Position numbers and translations under genes: made by a program | NCBI GenBank assembly: GCA_030429565.1 | Contig: JAUIFE010000001.1 | Location: forward strand, 930,001-994,000 | Direction of reading: 5' to 3' | DNA from: Holophagae bacterium | GTDB taxonomy: Bacteria > Acidobacteriota > Holophagae > Acanthopleuribacterales > Acanthopleuribacteraceae | Length of the DNA stretch: 64,000 nucleotides | The notes under the pieces: model-generated | The model's input: only the letters and a program-made list of their open reading frames with translations | What the model was told of the DNA's origin: nothing | Databases searched by the model: none | Shown: in pieces, positions 55,349-62,826 of the stretch | Layout of the letters: the number at the start of each line of letters is the position of its first letter | How positions within the stretch are numbered: position 1 is the first letter of the stretch

Positions 55349-55985
55349 TCAACACCTAAACCATTGATCGTTGAACCATGAGAAGAAGGGTTTCGATATG
55401 CGAGGCGCTCGAATAGACGCCGCCCGAGGTTCATGAGACCGCGAACACCTCAAACAGGGGACCTACGGTGACAAACCGTCACGCCAGGCCGCGCACCCAA
55501 AGCCGTGGCCAATGAGAACGGCAATAACCGGGCCCCACGGACATTCTCAGTTGGGCGCGACGCAAGGCGGGTCAAGGTTCGTTGCAACGAAAGCGTGATC
55601 CGACTGAGACTAACGTATCAGCAGTTTAGCAAAAGAACGAGACATCCCGAAGCTGATAACCACGGAAGATCTTGGGAAAAGCTCATTTGTGCGATTATTC
55701 AAGTTGGTGAAGACCCGTGGTGAATCCAAACGGCGGCCCGCCCCCGTGAAGATGAATGCCGGTGTCGGCGCAGACAGGCCCACGCGCCGCGCGCCCATGA
55801 CCGAGAAGTCGGGCAAGTCCCCACGCAGCGGCAACCTGTCCCCAAACACTTGCCGGCATGCGACTTGATCGAAACATCCGCGGGCCCTTGCCACTAAAAA
55901 AGCGACCGGGATCGCGTTTCCCCGTCCGCCGTAACGCCTCGCTTTCAGCTATAATCGCCGAGCGAACCCACCTGGAGGACAAACG
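55349..55985. other. Spacer with second copy of the TGGGGACAGGTT motif
   Basis: 637 bases without a gene. At 55817-55846 the minus strand carries TGGGGACAGGTTGCC, a short spacer and GCGTGGGGAC; a similar pair occurs at 19972-20010. The glutaminase GTG at 55986 follows CTGGAGGA, and the glutaminase promoter was not located. Confidence 0.45.
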
Positions 55986-57932
55986 GTGCTAAACGACCTC
56001 AAACGCCGGCTTGAGCAGGCATTTGCCGAGGCCGAGTCCCGGCAAGACGGCGACAACGCCCAATACATTCCTGCCCTTGCCGAAGTCGACCCCAACCTTT
56101 TCTGCGCCTGCATTTGCACCACCGACGGCACCATGATCACGGTCGGCGAAGATGAACCCTTTACGCTACAGTCGATGAGCAAACCCTTCCTATACGCCGA
56201 GGCCTTGGCTTGCTTCGGCATCGAGAAGGTTCATCAGATTGTCGCGGTCGAGCCTACGGGCAAGCCCTTTGATGCGCTAATTGACGTGGAGTCCGGCTCC
56301 AAGCGACCGCATAACCCGATGATCAACGCGGGCGCAATCGCGGTCGCGGCCTTATTTGCCGAGGGTTCGGAACGCGAGCAAGTGCGCCGCCTCGACCACT
56401 TGTTCAGCCGTTACATGGGTCGTAAGCCGATCACCTTCGACACGCGCGTCTACCTCAATGAACGCGATACCGCCTTTGGGAACCGAGCCCTCGCGCATTT
56501 GCTCAACCATTTCGGCATGCTGCGCGGCGGAGTCGAAGCCGCGCTCGACTTCTATTTCAAAGCCTGTTCGTTGCAACTTCAATGTCGCGACCTGGCGGTT
56601 ATGGCGGGCACGCTCGCCAATGGTGGCCGCAACCCAATAACGGGTCAAAAAGTGCTGCGCGGCCGTTATTTGCGCGACACGCTTACGGTCACGGGCACCT
56701 GCGGTTTGTACGACTACTCAGGTCGCTTTTGGTTTGATGTGGGTGTCCCGGCCAAAAGTGGTGTCAGCGGAGGAATCTTCGCGGTAGTTCCGGGCCGCAT
56801 GGGCATCGCGGTCTACTCACCGCGTTTGGACAGCAACGGCAACAGTGTCCGTGGTTTGTCATTGTTAAAATCACTTTCACAATCATGCCGTTTCCACATG
56901 TTTGACCTCGCCCCCAAGTACGCCGCCAAACCAAGCACCGTTACCGTCAAACGTCCACCGCGTGCCGCTTCACAGGTTCACGAGTGGGCCTTGCAGCGCG
57001 CTTTTGACATCGCCCTCTGCAATCGTGCGGGCGCCAACTCTTCCTTCACACCCGACCTCCAGCATATTGCCTCTGATTCGCTCGCGGTCTCGCTTTGCAC
57101 GGTAGATGGCGAAGAAGCCCATCGCGGTTTGAGCGATCAAGGTTTCTCGCTACAGGCGGCGGCCACCCCGCTTACTTACCTAATGGCGCTTGAACGCTTC
57201 GGCATTGACGCGGTCCACCGCAAAATCGGCGTAGAACCCAGCGGGAACCCGTTCCACACCGTGCAGTTGGACCCAAAAACCAATCAACCGCACAACCCCC
57301 TCAACAATGCCGGCGCCATGACGGTGGCGGACATGTTGTCGAGCCAGGATTCGGCGCAGCGCCTGCACTTACTCCAAGACGGCCTCAAACGCCTGTGCGG
57401 GCGTGGCCTCTGTGACATTGACCTGCCCGCTTTGGCTGCCGAACGCACGGCGGGTGATCGCAACCGAGCTATTGCCTGCCTGCTCAAGAAGTTCGGGCTC
57501 ATCGACCACCTGGAAGCCGCCCTGGAGTTTTACTTCCTTCAAAACAGTGTGCGTACCAATACCGCGACGCTGGCGCGCATGGCGGCCACCCTGGCGGCGG
57601 GCGGGCGCAACCCATTCACACAGACCCAGGTGGTTCAAGCACAGCACGTTGCACCGGTCCTCACGGTAATGAGCACCTGCGGCATGCACGATGGCTCCGG
57701 TCAATTTGCCTATGACGTCGGCCTGCCGGCCAAAAGCGCCGTATCGGGCGCAATCATCGCGGTCGCGCCAGGGCGCATGGGATTGGCCGTCTACGCGCCG
57801 CCCATTGATCCCTACGGCACCAGTGAACGGGGAAAAACGTTACTGGCCACCTTGGCGAGAGACTTGGGTCTGCGCATTTTCACCAGTCCAATCCAGGAGC
57901 CGGATGACCCGGAACCGCGCCCCTGGCTGTAA
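55986..57932 (+). CDS. Tandem glutaminase: active-looking copy fused to degenerate copy
   Basis: 648 residues; GTG at 55986 behind CTGGAGGA. Two full glutaminase (GlsA/serine-dependent) domains sit head to tail (about 1-310 and 330-640). Copy 1 has the SxxK catalytic pair (S63, K66 in LQSMSKPF), HNPMINAGAI, a glutamate/asparagine pair (NERDTAFGNRA) and Tyr 242 in CGLYDYSG. Copy 2 keeps HNPLNNAGAM and GDRN but has A391 and T394 in place of Ser and Lys, and H568 in place of Tyr. Known glutaminases need Ser, Lys and Tyr to hydrolyse glutamine, so only copy 1 should be active. The second may serve as a regulatory or dimerising partner, or bind an amino acid (inference). Confidence 0.93.
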   Translation: MLNDLKRRLEQAFAEAESRQDGDNAQYIPALAEVDPNLFCACICTTDGTMITVGEDEPFTLQSMSKPFLYAEALACFGIEKVHQIVAVEPTGKPFDALIDVESGSKRPHNPMINAGAIAVAALFAEGSEREQVRRLDHLFSRYMGRKPITFDTRVYLNERDTAFGNRALAHLLNHFGMLRGGVEAALDFYFKACSLQLQCRDLAVMAGTLANGGRNPITGQKVLRGRYLRDTLTVTGTCGLYDYSGRFWFDVGVPAKSGVSGGIFAVVPGRMGIAVYSPRLDSNGNSVRGLSLLKSLSQSCRFHMFDLAPKYAAKPSTVTVKRPPRAASQVHEWALQRAFDIALCNRAGANSSFTPDLQHIASDSLAVSLCTVDGEEAHRGLSDQGFSLQAAATPLTYLMALERFGIDAVHRKIGVEPSGNPFHTVQLDPKTNQPHNPLNNAGAMTVADMLSSQDSAQRLHLLQDGLKRLCGRGLCDIDLPALAAERTAGDRNRAIACLLKKFGLIDHLEAALEFYFLQNSVRTNTATLARMAATLAAGGRNPFTQTQVVQAQHVAPVLTVMSTCGMHDGSGQFAYDVGLPAKSAVSGAIIAVAPGRMGLAVYAPPIDPYGTSERGKTLLATLARDLGLRIFTSPIQEPDDPEPRPWL

Positions 57933-57948
57933 CGGTCGTTAAAATAGA

Positions 57949-57981
57949 AAAGGCGGCCCGGTTTAACCCGCAACCGCCTTT
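57949..57981. terminator. Weak hairpin between convergent glutaminase and TonB-domain genes
   Basis: AAAGGCGG (57949-57956) pairs with CCGCCTTT (57974-57981) around a 17-base loop. It is well placed between the stops at 57932 and 58009, but the T content is low on either strand. Confidence 0.4.
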
Positions 57982-58008
57982 GCTAATCAGTGAAAAAATT
58001 CAACTCAT

Positions 58009-58401
58009 TTATGTATCATCATCTTTTAAACGAAAATTAATGCGAAGGGTCACAATCACATCGGATGGTTTTCCATCGACTTGACCCGGTTTGAATCTCC
58101 ACCGTTTGACAGCACGAATTGCAGCTTCCTCAAATCCATAACGCCCTCGGCCGAGGGTCCGAATGACCTCAAGCTCATCGATGCGACCGTCGGCGCGAAA
58201 AATACCTTGCAACGTAACCCAGCCTTGAATACCAAGGCCACGTGCCGCTTCGGGATATTTGGGATAAACCATTCGGGTTACAACCGGCTTTTCGACTCCT
58301 TCCTGCCCGACACGCGGGATTTCAGATTCAGGAGCCGGAAAATAGGCAAGGGTCGTGGGGAAAGATGCAAAAGCGCTTAAAAGGAGTAGCTTAACCAGCA
58401 T
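58009..58401 (-). CDS. Small periplasmic protein with TonB C-terminal domain
   Basis: 130 residues; ATG at 58401 after AAGGAG. A signal peptide (LVKLLLLSAFASFPTTLA) is followed by ~20 residues and a TonB_C domain: VYPKYPEAARGLGIQGWVTLQGIF, D-G-R-I-D-E-L-E-V, FEEAAIRAVKRWRFKPG and VIVTLRINFRL. The family's P-x-Y-P-x-x-A-x-x-x-x-x-x-G and W-x-F-x-P are visible. Unlike TonB itself there is no anchoring helix with a proline-rich stalk, so it is a small exported TonB-like domain, as is common in Acidobacteria and Bacteroidetes. A partner is not identifiable here. Confidence 0.85.
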   Translation of the reverse strand: MLVKLLLLSAFASFPTTLAYFPAPESEIPRVGQEGVEKPVVTRMVYPKYPEAARGLGIQGWVTLQGIFRADGRIDELEVIRTLGRGRYGFEEAAIRAVKRWRFKPGQVDGKPSDVIVTLRINFRLKDDDT

Positions 58402-59311
58402 ATCGCAGTTCTCCTTTGCCGCTTGTATTGATGAATGAAAGAACCAATACCGGTTCGCAGCAGAACCAGCACCCAATCCCATAAAATAACACATGATTCA
58501 CGCATGAACGCAAGGAAGCATATGTGGGGGATGTGGACCAAAAAGGGTTCAACGGGTCAATCTCCTGCGCCGGCGAACTGCGAGGCGAAACCAAACAAAG
58601 GCCGGACGCACAAATCATTTCGTTCATCAATGACACAAACGAGGCGTTAATCGCAGGCAGAAACCCCCATAAAGCCGACGAACATCGACTAAAAAGGGTT
58701 TGAGGTGCGTGGGTTACCGCGAAGGGATTGCATGGCGAAGCCCCATACCTATAAAAAAAAGCGCAAGGCGCTGTGAGCGATCGATGAGGCCGGATGAGCT
58801 TCGGTTCACAAAAGGGCGTTCCCGTCTGTTGCACTTCAACTATCTGGGAAAACGCACCTAACGTAAAGCAAACAATCCGTAAAAATCCCCTTTGCGTGAT
58901 TTAGAAAGCGCCCGTCAACATACCTTTTTCTAGAAAAATCACACGTCGGCTTTTTTTTACCGAAAGCTAATAATATTATCAAAACCATCACCAACACCTG
59001 ACAATCGTAAACCGTTCGCCGTGCTCCGGCTCACGCGCCACGTTTTCCCATTAGGGAAGCTTGCCTTACGCCCTTCTCCGCCGGTTATAATGCCTCAGCG
59101 TCAACGCCGCAGTGCACTGCCGGCGCCTCCCGGGGCGCGAACCTGCCGCGCTTCTTCACCGCGACAAGGGCTTGTGTAAATATCCCGACGGTTCGATAGA
59201 ACTGAAATACGATCACCGATCAGGTCGATCCAACCGTCTCGTCTGGGTGGGTGTCCTATCAGCGCCTCTACTTCTCGCTACATCGAAAAACGCCTGCGCC
59301 GGCGCCGCATT
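58402..59311. other. Gene-poor spacer of 900 bases upstream of the FtsB-like gene
   Basis: No supported gene. AGCGC/GCGCT at 58760-58772 with A8 to the left would read as a small minus-strand terminator (stem 5 bp, T8), but no gene lies upstream of it, so a short non-coding transcript is only a possibility. The final ~130 bases (59180-59311) are in frame with the FtsB-like gene but without an accepted start. Confidence 0.4.
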
Positions 59312-59632
59312 GTGCTGGTGGCCGGTCTATTGTTGTTTCTGTCTTTTGTCGCCGGCACCCTCTTTGGCGATTCCGGGTTGTTGATGAACATTCAGGTTAA
59401 AAACGAGCACCGCACCCTGACCGAAGAACGCAATCGGCTGGAGAATGAAAACTTGCGCCTGCAACGCGAAATTCAGGCGCTCAAGAACAACCCACGCCAA
59501 ATTGAGGCGGTCAGTCGCGCCGAATACGGTTTCGCACGACCCGGCGAGGTGGTCTTTTATTTTCCCAGTGACCCCGATGAGCCGGTGCAAGTCTACCAGC
59601 CGCCGGCAGGCGCGCCGGAAAGGACCCCCTAA
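59312..59632 (+). CDS. FtsB/DivIC-like septum protein, start uncertain
   Basis: 106 residues from a GTG at 59312. It has a hydrophobic segment (LVAGLLLFLSFVAGTLFG) then a coiled coil (HRTLTEERNRLENENLRLQREIQALKNN), PRQIEAVSRAEYGFARPGEVVFYFP. This matches FtsB/DivIC family proteins of the divisome, including the I-E-x-x-A-R-E-x-x-G-x-x-x-x-G-E-x-x-Y ending. Upstream in the same frame the DNA encodes RYIEKRLRRRR, just the basic cytoplasmic leader such proteins have, but no ATG, GTG or TTG exists before the stop at 59177-59179. The true start may be a rare codon or the upstream part may be altered by a frameshift. Confidence 0.8.
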   Translation: MLVAGLLLFLSFVAGTLFGDSGLLMNIQVKNEHRTLTEERNRLENENLRLQREIQALKNNPRQIEAVSRAEYGFARPGEVVFYFPSDPDEPVQVYQPPAGAPERTP

Positions 59633-59978
59633 ACCCCGCGACAGCAGCGAAAGAAAAACTATACCCGGGTGCGCGGTTCGGTTAAGATGGGCGCTTATTT
59701 AGTGCGGTTCTTGCTATGACCGGCAGTCGCCGCCAAGCGCGGGAGAAGTCGTGTGGTCCCGCGTCGGGAATGATGTTCCCACCGCGCCATAGCGGGCGCA
59801 AGAACCCCCTAGCCGGTCGGGTCGCCCCCTCAGTTTCGCGGTGAGCCGAATCACGGCCGACGTTCAGCCTTTGTGCCGAACAACCGGAATGCTCCGGTTG
59901 AACAGACCGCAACGAACGCGGCACGAGCACAGCCGCCGCTTGAACGCCACCTTACCTTTTTCATTTTAGGAGAGCAGC
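59633..59978. other. Spacer upstream of fabH with hairpin
   Basis: 346 bases without a gene. A perfect hairpin AACCGGA/TCCGGTT with a four-base loop lies at about 59884-59901, and several other GC-rich self-complementary stretches occur from 59740 to 59900. It could carry a structured leader or small RNA; no known RNA family was recognised. Confidence 0.4.
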
Positions 59979-60968
59979 ATGACGGCTAGAAAGGTCGGAA
60001 TTACCGCGGTTGCGAGTTATTTCCCACCCAATATCATCACCAATGATGATCTTGCAGAAGTAATGGATACCAACGATGAATGGATCCGCTCACGAACCGG
60101 CATCAGTCAACGTCACCACGCCGATGCGGGTCTTGGCGCATCCGATCTGGCCCTACCGGCCTGTCGCGAGGTTCTCGAAAAGCGCGGCCTAGCAGCCACC
60201 GACATCGATTGCATCCTGGTCGCTACCGTCACGCCCGACAACATGTTCCCGGCCACCGCCTGTCGCATTCAAGATCAACTTGGCGCCAAAAATGCCTGGG
60301 GTTTCGACCTCTCGGCCGCCTGCAGCAGCTTTCTTTACGCTCTTTCAACCGGCCAAGCCCTGGTCGCAGCAGGCCGCTCACAACGTTGCCTGGTCGTCGG
60401 CGTCGACGTCATGTCGCGCATCATCAACATGCAGGATCGCACCACCGCCGTGCTGTTCGGTGACGGCGCCGGCGTGGCCCTGCTCGAAGAAGTCGACAGC
60501 GGCGGTTGGATCGATTCCGAACTGCACATTGATGGTGCCGGCGCCGAAAACCTGTACATGCCCGCGGGTGGCAGCCGCAAGCCGGCCAGCGCTGAGACCG
60601 TCGCCAACGGCGAGCACTTCGTGCACCAAAACGGTCGCGAGGTGTTTAAATCGGCGGTTCGTGAAATGGCCGGTGTCAGCGTTTCGCTGATGGAAAAACA
60701 CGGCAAAAGCAACGAAGACCTGGCTTTGTTTATTCCTCACCAAGCCAACATTCGCATTATTGAGGCGGCCGCCGATCGGCTCAAGCTGCCCAAAGAAAAA
60801 ATCATGCTTAACATCGACCGTCGCGCCAACACCACCTCGGCCACCCTGCCCAGTTGCATGGACGAAGCCGTCCAAACCGGCCGCCTCAAAAAAGGCGACT
60901 TGTTGTTGCTGGCTACCTTTGGCGCCGGCTACACCTGGGGTAGCGCATTGTTGGAGTGGTCTTACTAA
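59979..60968 (+). CDS. fabH: 3-oxoacyl-ACP synthase III (FabH)
   Basis: 329 residues; ATG at 59979 after TAGGAGAG. It condenses acetyl-CoA (or a branched acyl-CoA) with malonyl-ACP to start fatty acid synthesis. The catalytic triad is visible: Cys 115 in DLSAACSSFLYAL, His 254 in IPHQANIRI and Asn 284 in RANTTSATLP. The N-terminal AVASYFPPNIITNDDLAE and DTNDEWIRSRTGI are KAS III signatures. The active-site pocket residues that choose acetyl versus branched primers cannot be read by eye. A terminator lies 33 bases beyond its stop. Confidence 0.95.
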   Translation: MTARKVGITAVASYFPPNIITNDDLAEVMDTNDEWIRSRTGISQRHHADAGLGASDLALPACREVLEKRGLAATDIDCILVATVTPDNMFPATACRIQDQLGAKNAWGFDLSAACSSFLYALSTGQALVAAGRSQRCLVVGVDVMSRIINMQDRTTAVLFGDGAGVALLEEVDSGGWIDSELHIDGAGAENLYMPAGGSRKPASAETVANGEHFVHQNGREVFKSAVREMAGVSVSLMEKHGKSNEDLALFIPHQANIRIIEAAADRLKLPKEKIMLNIDRRANTTSATLPSCMDEAVQTGRLKKGDLLLLATFGAGYTWGSALLEWSY

Positions 60969-61000
60969 ACCACCACCCCGTGCAACCGATGACCCAACCC

Positions 61001-61032
61001 AAGGCCGAGTGGATTTTCCTCTCGGCCTTTTT
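61001..61032 (+). terminator. Intrinsic terminator of fabH
   Basis: AAGGCCGAG (61001-61009) pairs with CTCGGCCTT (61021-61029) around an 11-base loop, followed by T5. Confidence 0.9.
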
Positions 61033-61092
61033 GCATGGGCACGCAACCGCCATCGGTTATGATGAAACCAAACGACGCGGCGGAAAACGCAC

Positions 61093-62454
61093 ATGACTCA
61101 AGCACCCACCACCAACCCTATCGTCATCTGGAAAAATCGGCTCGAAGCCTATTGGCACGACACCTTGTGGCACAGCGAAACGCGCGGCATGACCTGGCTG
61201 CAGGTGGTGCTGGTGCGCTTTTTGCGCGTCATTTATATTGTGCTGCACGGCTTTCGCGAGCAAAACGTGAACTTGCTTAGCGCCGCGCTCACCTTCACGA
61301 CCCTCATGTCCTTGGTGCCACTGCTCGCCCTAAGCCTCTCCGTCCTCAAAGGGCTGGGCACCGGCGATACTTTGATCCAACAGGCCAATGCCTACATGGC
61401 CGACATGCCGCAACAGTTCCAGGAATTTACCGCCCGCATTCTCGACCTCGTCACCAGCACCAACTTCGCCCAATTGGGCGGGATTGGCGGCCTGGTTTTA
61501 ATGACGATGGTCATCCAGTTGCTCGCGCGCATTGAAACCGCCTTCAACCAAATTTGGGGCGTGCAAGAGGAACGCTCGTGGGGCCGCAAAATCACCAACT
61601 ACATCAGCGTCATCGTCGTGGTGCCGATTCTCATGGTGGCGGCAATTACCGTCACCGCCAAGTACAAGTTCGGCGACACGCTGGAAACGCTGGGCCTGAT
61701 GCGCACGGTTCCGTTTTTGTTTACCTGGGCGGCGTTTAGCTTCCTGTACCAGGCGATGCCGCACGTGCGGGTGAAATTCAACGCAAGCGTACTGGGTGGC
61801 TTGGCGGGCGCCCTGCTGTGGCAGGCTTGGCTGCGGGTCTACATCTGGGTGCAGCCAGGTGTCACCAACTACAACGTCATCTACGGAACACTGGCGTCGG
61901 TACCGATCTTCCTGGCCTGGCTCTTCATTAGTTGGCAAATTGTGCTGGCAGGCGCATTGGTCTCGCAAGCCATTCAAAATGAAGCACTGTTCGTTGCCCA
62001 ACGGCGACAAACGCCGACCAGCCTGCGCATGCATCTGACCACCGCCTGGACGCTACTTTTCCATGCGGGTCAAGCCCTGCGCGGCGAAGAAAGCACCCTG
62101 TCGCTCAAAGCGCTGGCCAAACGTTACGGCATCGCCAACGCCTTTTTGAAAAAGGTGGCCACAAATTTAGTGGCACTCGACTATTTGGCGCCGACGGGCG
62201 ACTTTGACGACGCCTTTCTGCTCAAACGCCATCCCGACCAAGTGGTTCTGGCCGAAGTGTCCCAAGCCCTACTCAGCCAGGAGCCGGGTACGCGCCGGCG
62301 CGAAAAAATCCCTCTGAACCCGATTGTCGAGGCCCTCAACGAAGCGCTGGATCAAGCCTTCGATCAAAGCAAACTGGACACCACCCTAAGCGATCTACTG
62401 CGCGAGGAGTCGGTCCAACCGAGGCCCCATCTAATCCAACAGGGCGGCGGCTAA
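61093..62454 (+). CDS. YihY/BrkB-family inner-membrane protein
   Basis: 453 residues; ATG at 61093, with only a weak ribosome binding site. The YihY fold shows the N-terminal NLLSAALTFTTLMSLVPLLAL segment (A-x-x-x-x-x-x-S-L-V-P-L-L), six membrane segments up to about residue 300 and a central IWGVQEERSWGRK. Residues ~310-453 form a soluble part with helices resembling a winged-helix (SLKALAKRYGIANAFLKKV). The family (once called ribonuclease BN) has members of unknown function; no RNase activity is implied. It follows the fabH terminator, so it likely has its own promoter. Confidence 0.87.
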   Translation: MTQAPTTNPIVIWKNRLEAYWHDTLWHSETRGMTWLQVVLVRFLRVIYIVLHGFREQNVNLLSAALTFTTLMSLVPLLALSLSVLKGLGTGDTLIQQANAYMADMPQQFQEFTARILDLVTSTNFAQLGGIGGLVLMTMVIQLLARIETAFNQIWGVQEERSWGRKITNYISVIVVVPILMVAAITVTAKYKFGDTLETLGLMRTVPFLFTWAAFSFLYQAMPHVRVKFNASVLGGLAGALLWQAWLRVYIWVQPGVTNYNVIYGTLASVPIFLAWLFISWQIVLAGALVSQAIQNEALFVAQRRQTPTSLRMHLTTAWTLLFHAGQALRGEESTLSLKALAKRYGIANAFLKKVATNLVALDYLAPTGDFDDAFLLKRHPDQVVLAEVSQALLSQEPGTRRREKIPLNPIVEALNEALDQAFDQSKLDTTLSDLLREESVQPRPHLIQQGGG

Positions 62455-62704
62455 CCCTGGAAGCAAGAAAAAGCGAAAAACAGGGAGCAGATGTGCAGCG
62501 GCAAGAGCCTGTCGGAAAGGGCGCTGCGGCGGTGGCGAAGCCTGGGCAAAGGCCCGATCAATAAGAGCACAACCTTATTAATCAAAGGCATTTCAAGCGA
62601 TCTTACACTTTTCTGAAGATTCATTCATTTTTTATCTGATTTTTGTCACCTTTTGCGCTAGAGTAGGGTTTTCCCGGCAACCGTCCTCACCGCCGTTCCT
62701 TAAA

Positions 62705-62767
62705 TTGACATCCCGTCCGCATAGAGCTATGCTCTTTGCTCAAGCTTTTCATTTTTCAACGTTGAAA
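62705..62767 (+). promoter_or_regulatory. Promoter and palindrome upstream of HMG-CoA reductase
   Basis: TTGACA (62705-62710), 17 bases, TATGCT (62728-62733) form a good sigma-70 type promoter. Its predicted start near 62740 gives a leader of about 87 bases. A perfect 14-bp palindrome TTTCAACGTTGAAA at 62754-62767 lies about 15 bases inside the transcript and could be an operator. The remainder of the spacer 62455-62826 shows nothing else. Confidence 0.65.
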
Positions 62768-62826
62768 CCTTCTCTCGCCGTGTCTGTGGCAGGTACGCGC
62801 GGGTAACTTGACAGGAGTGTATCGTC

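Noticed and set aside
59640..59930. Possible 6S RNA or tmRNA upstream of fabH
   Set aside because: Several hairpins exist, but neither a tRNA-like end with CCA nor a central bubble of 6S type could be drawn.
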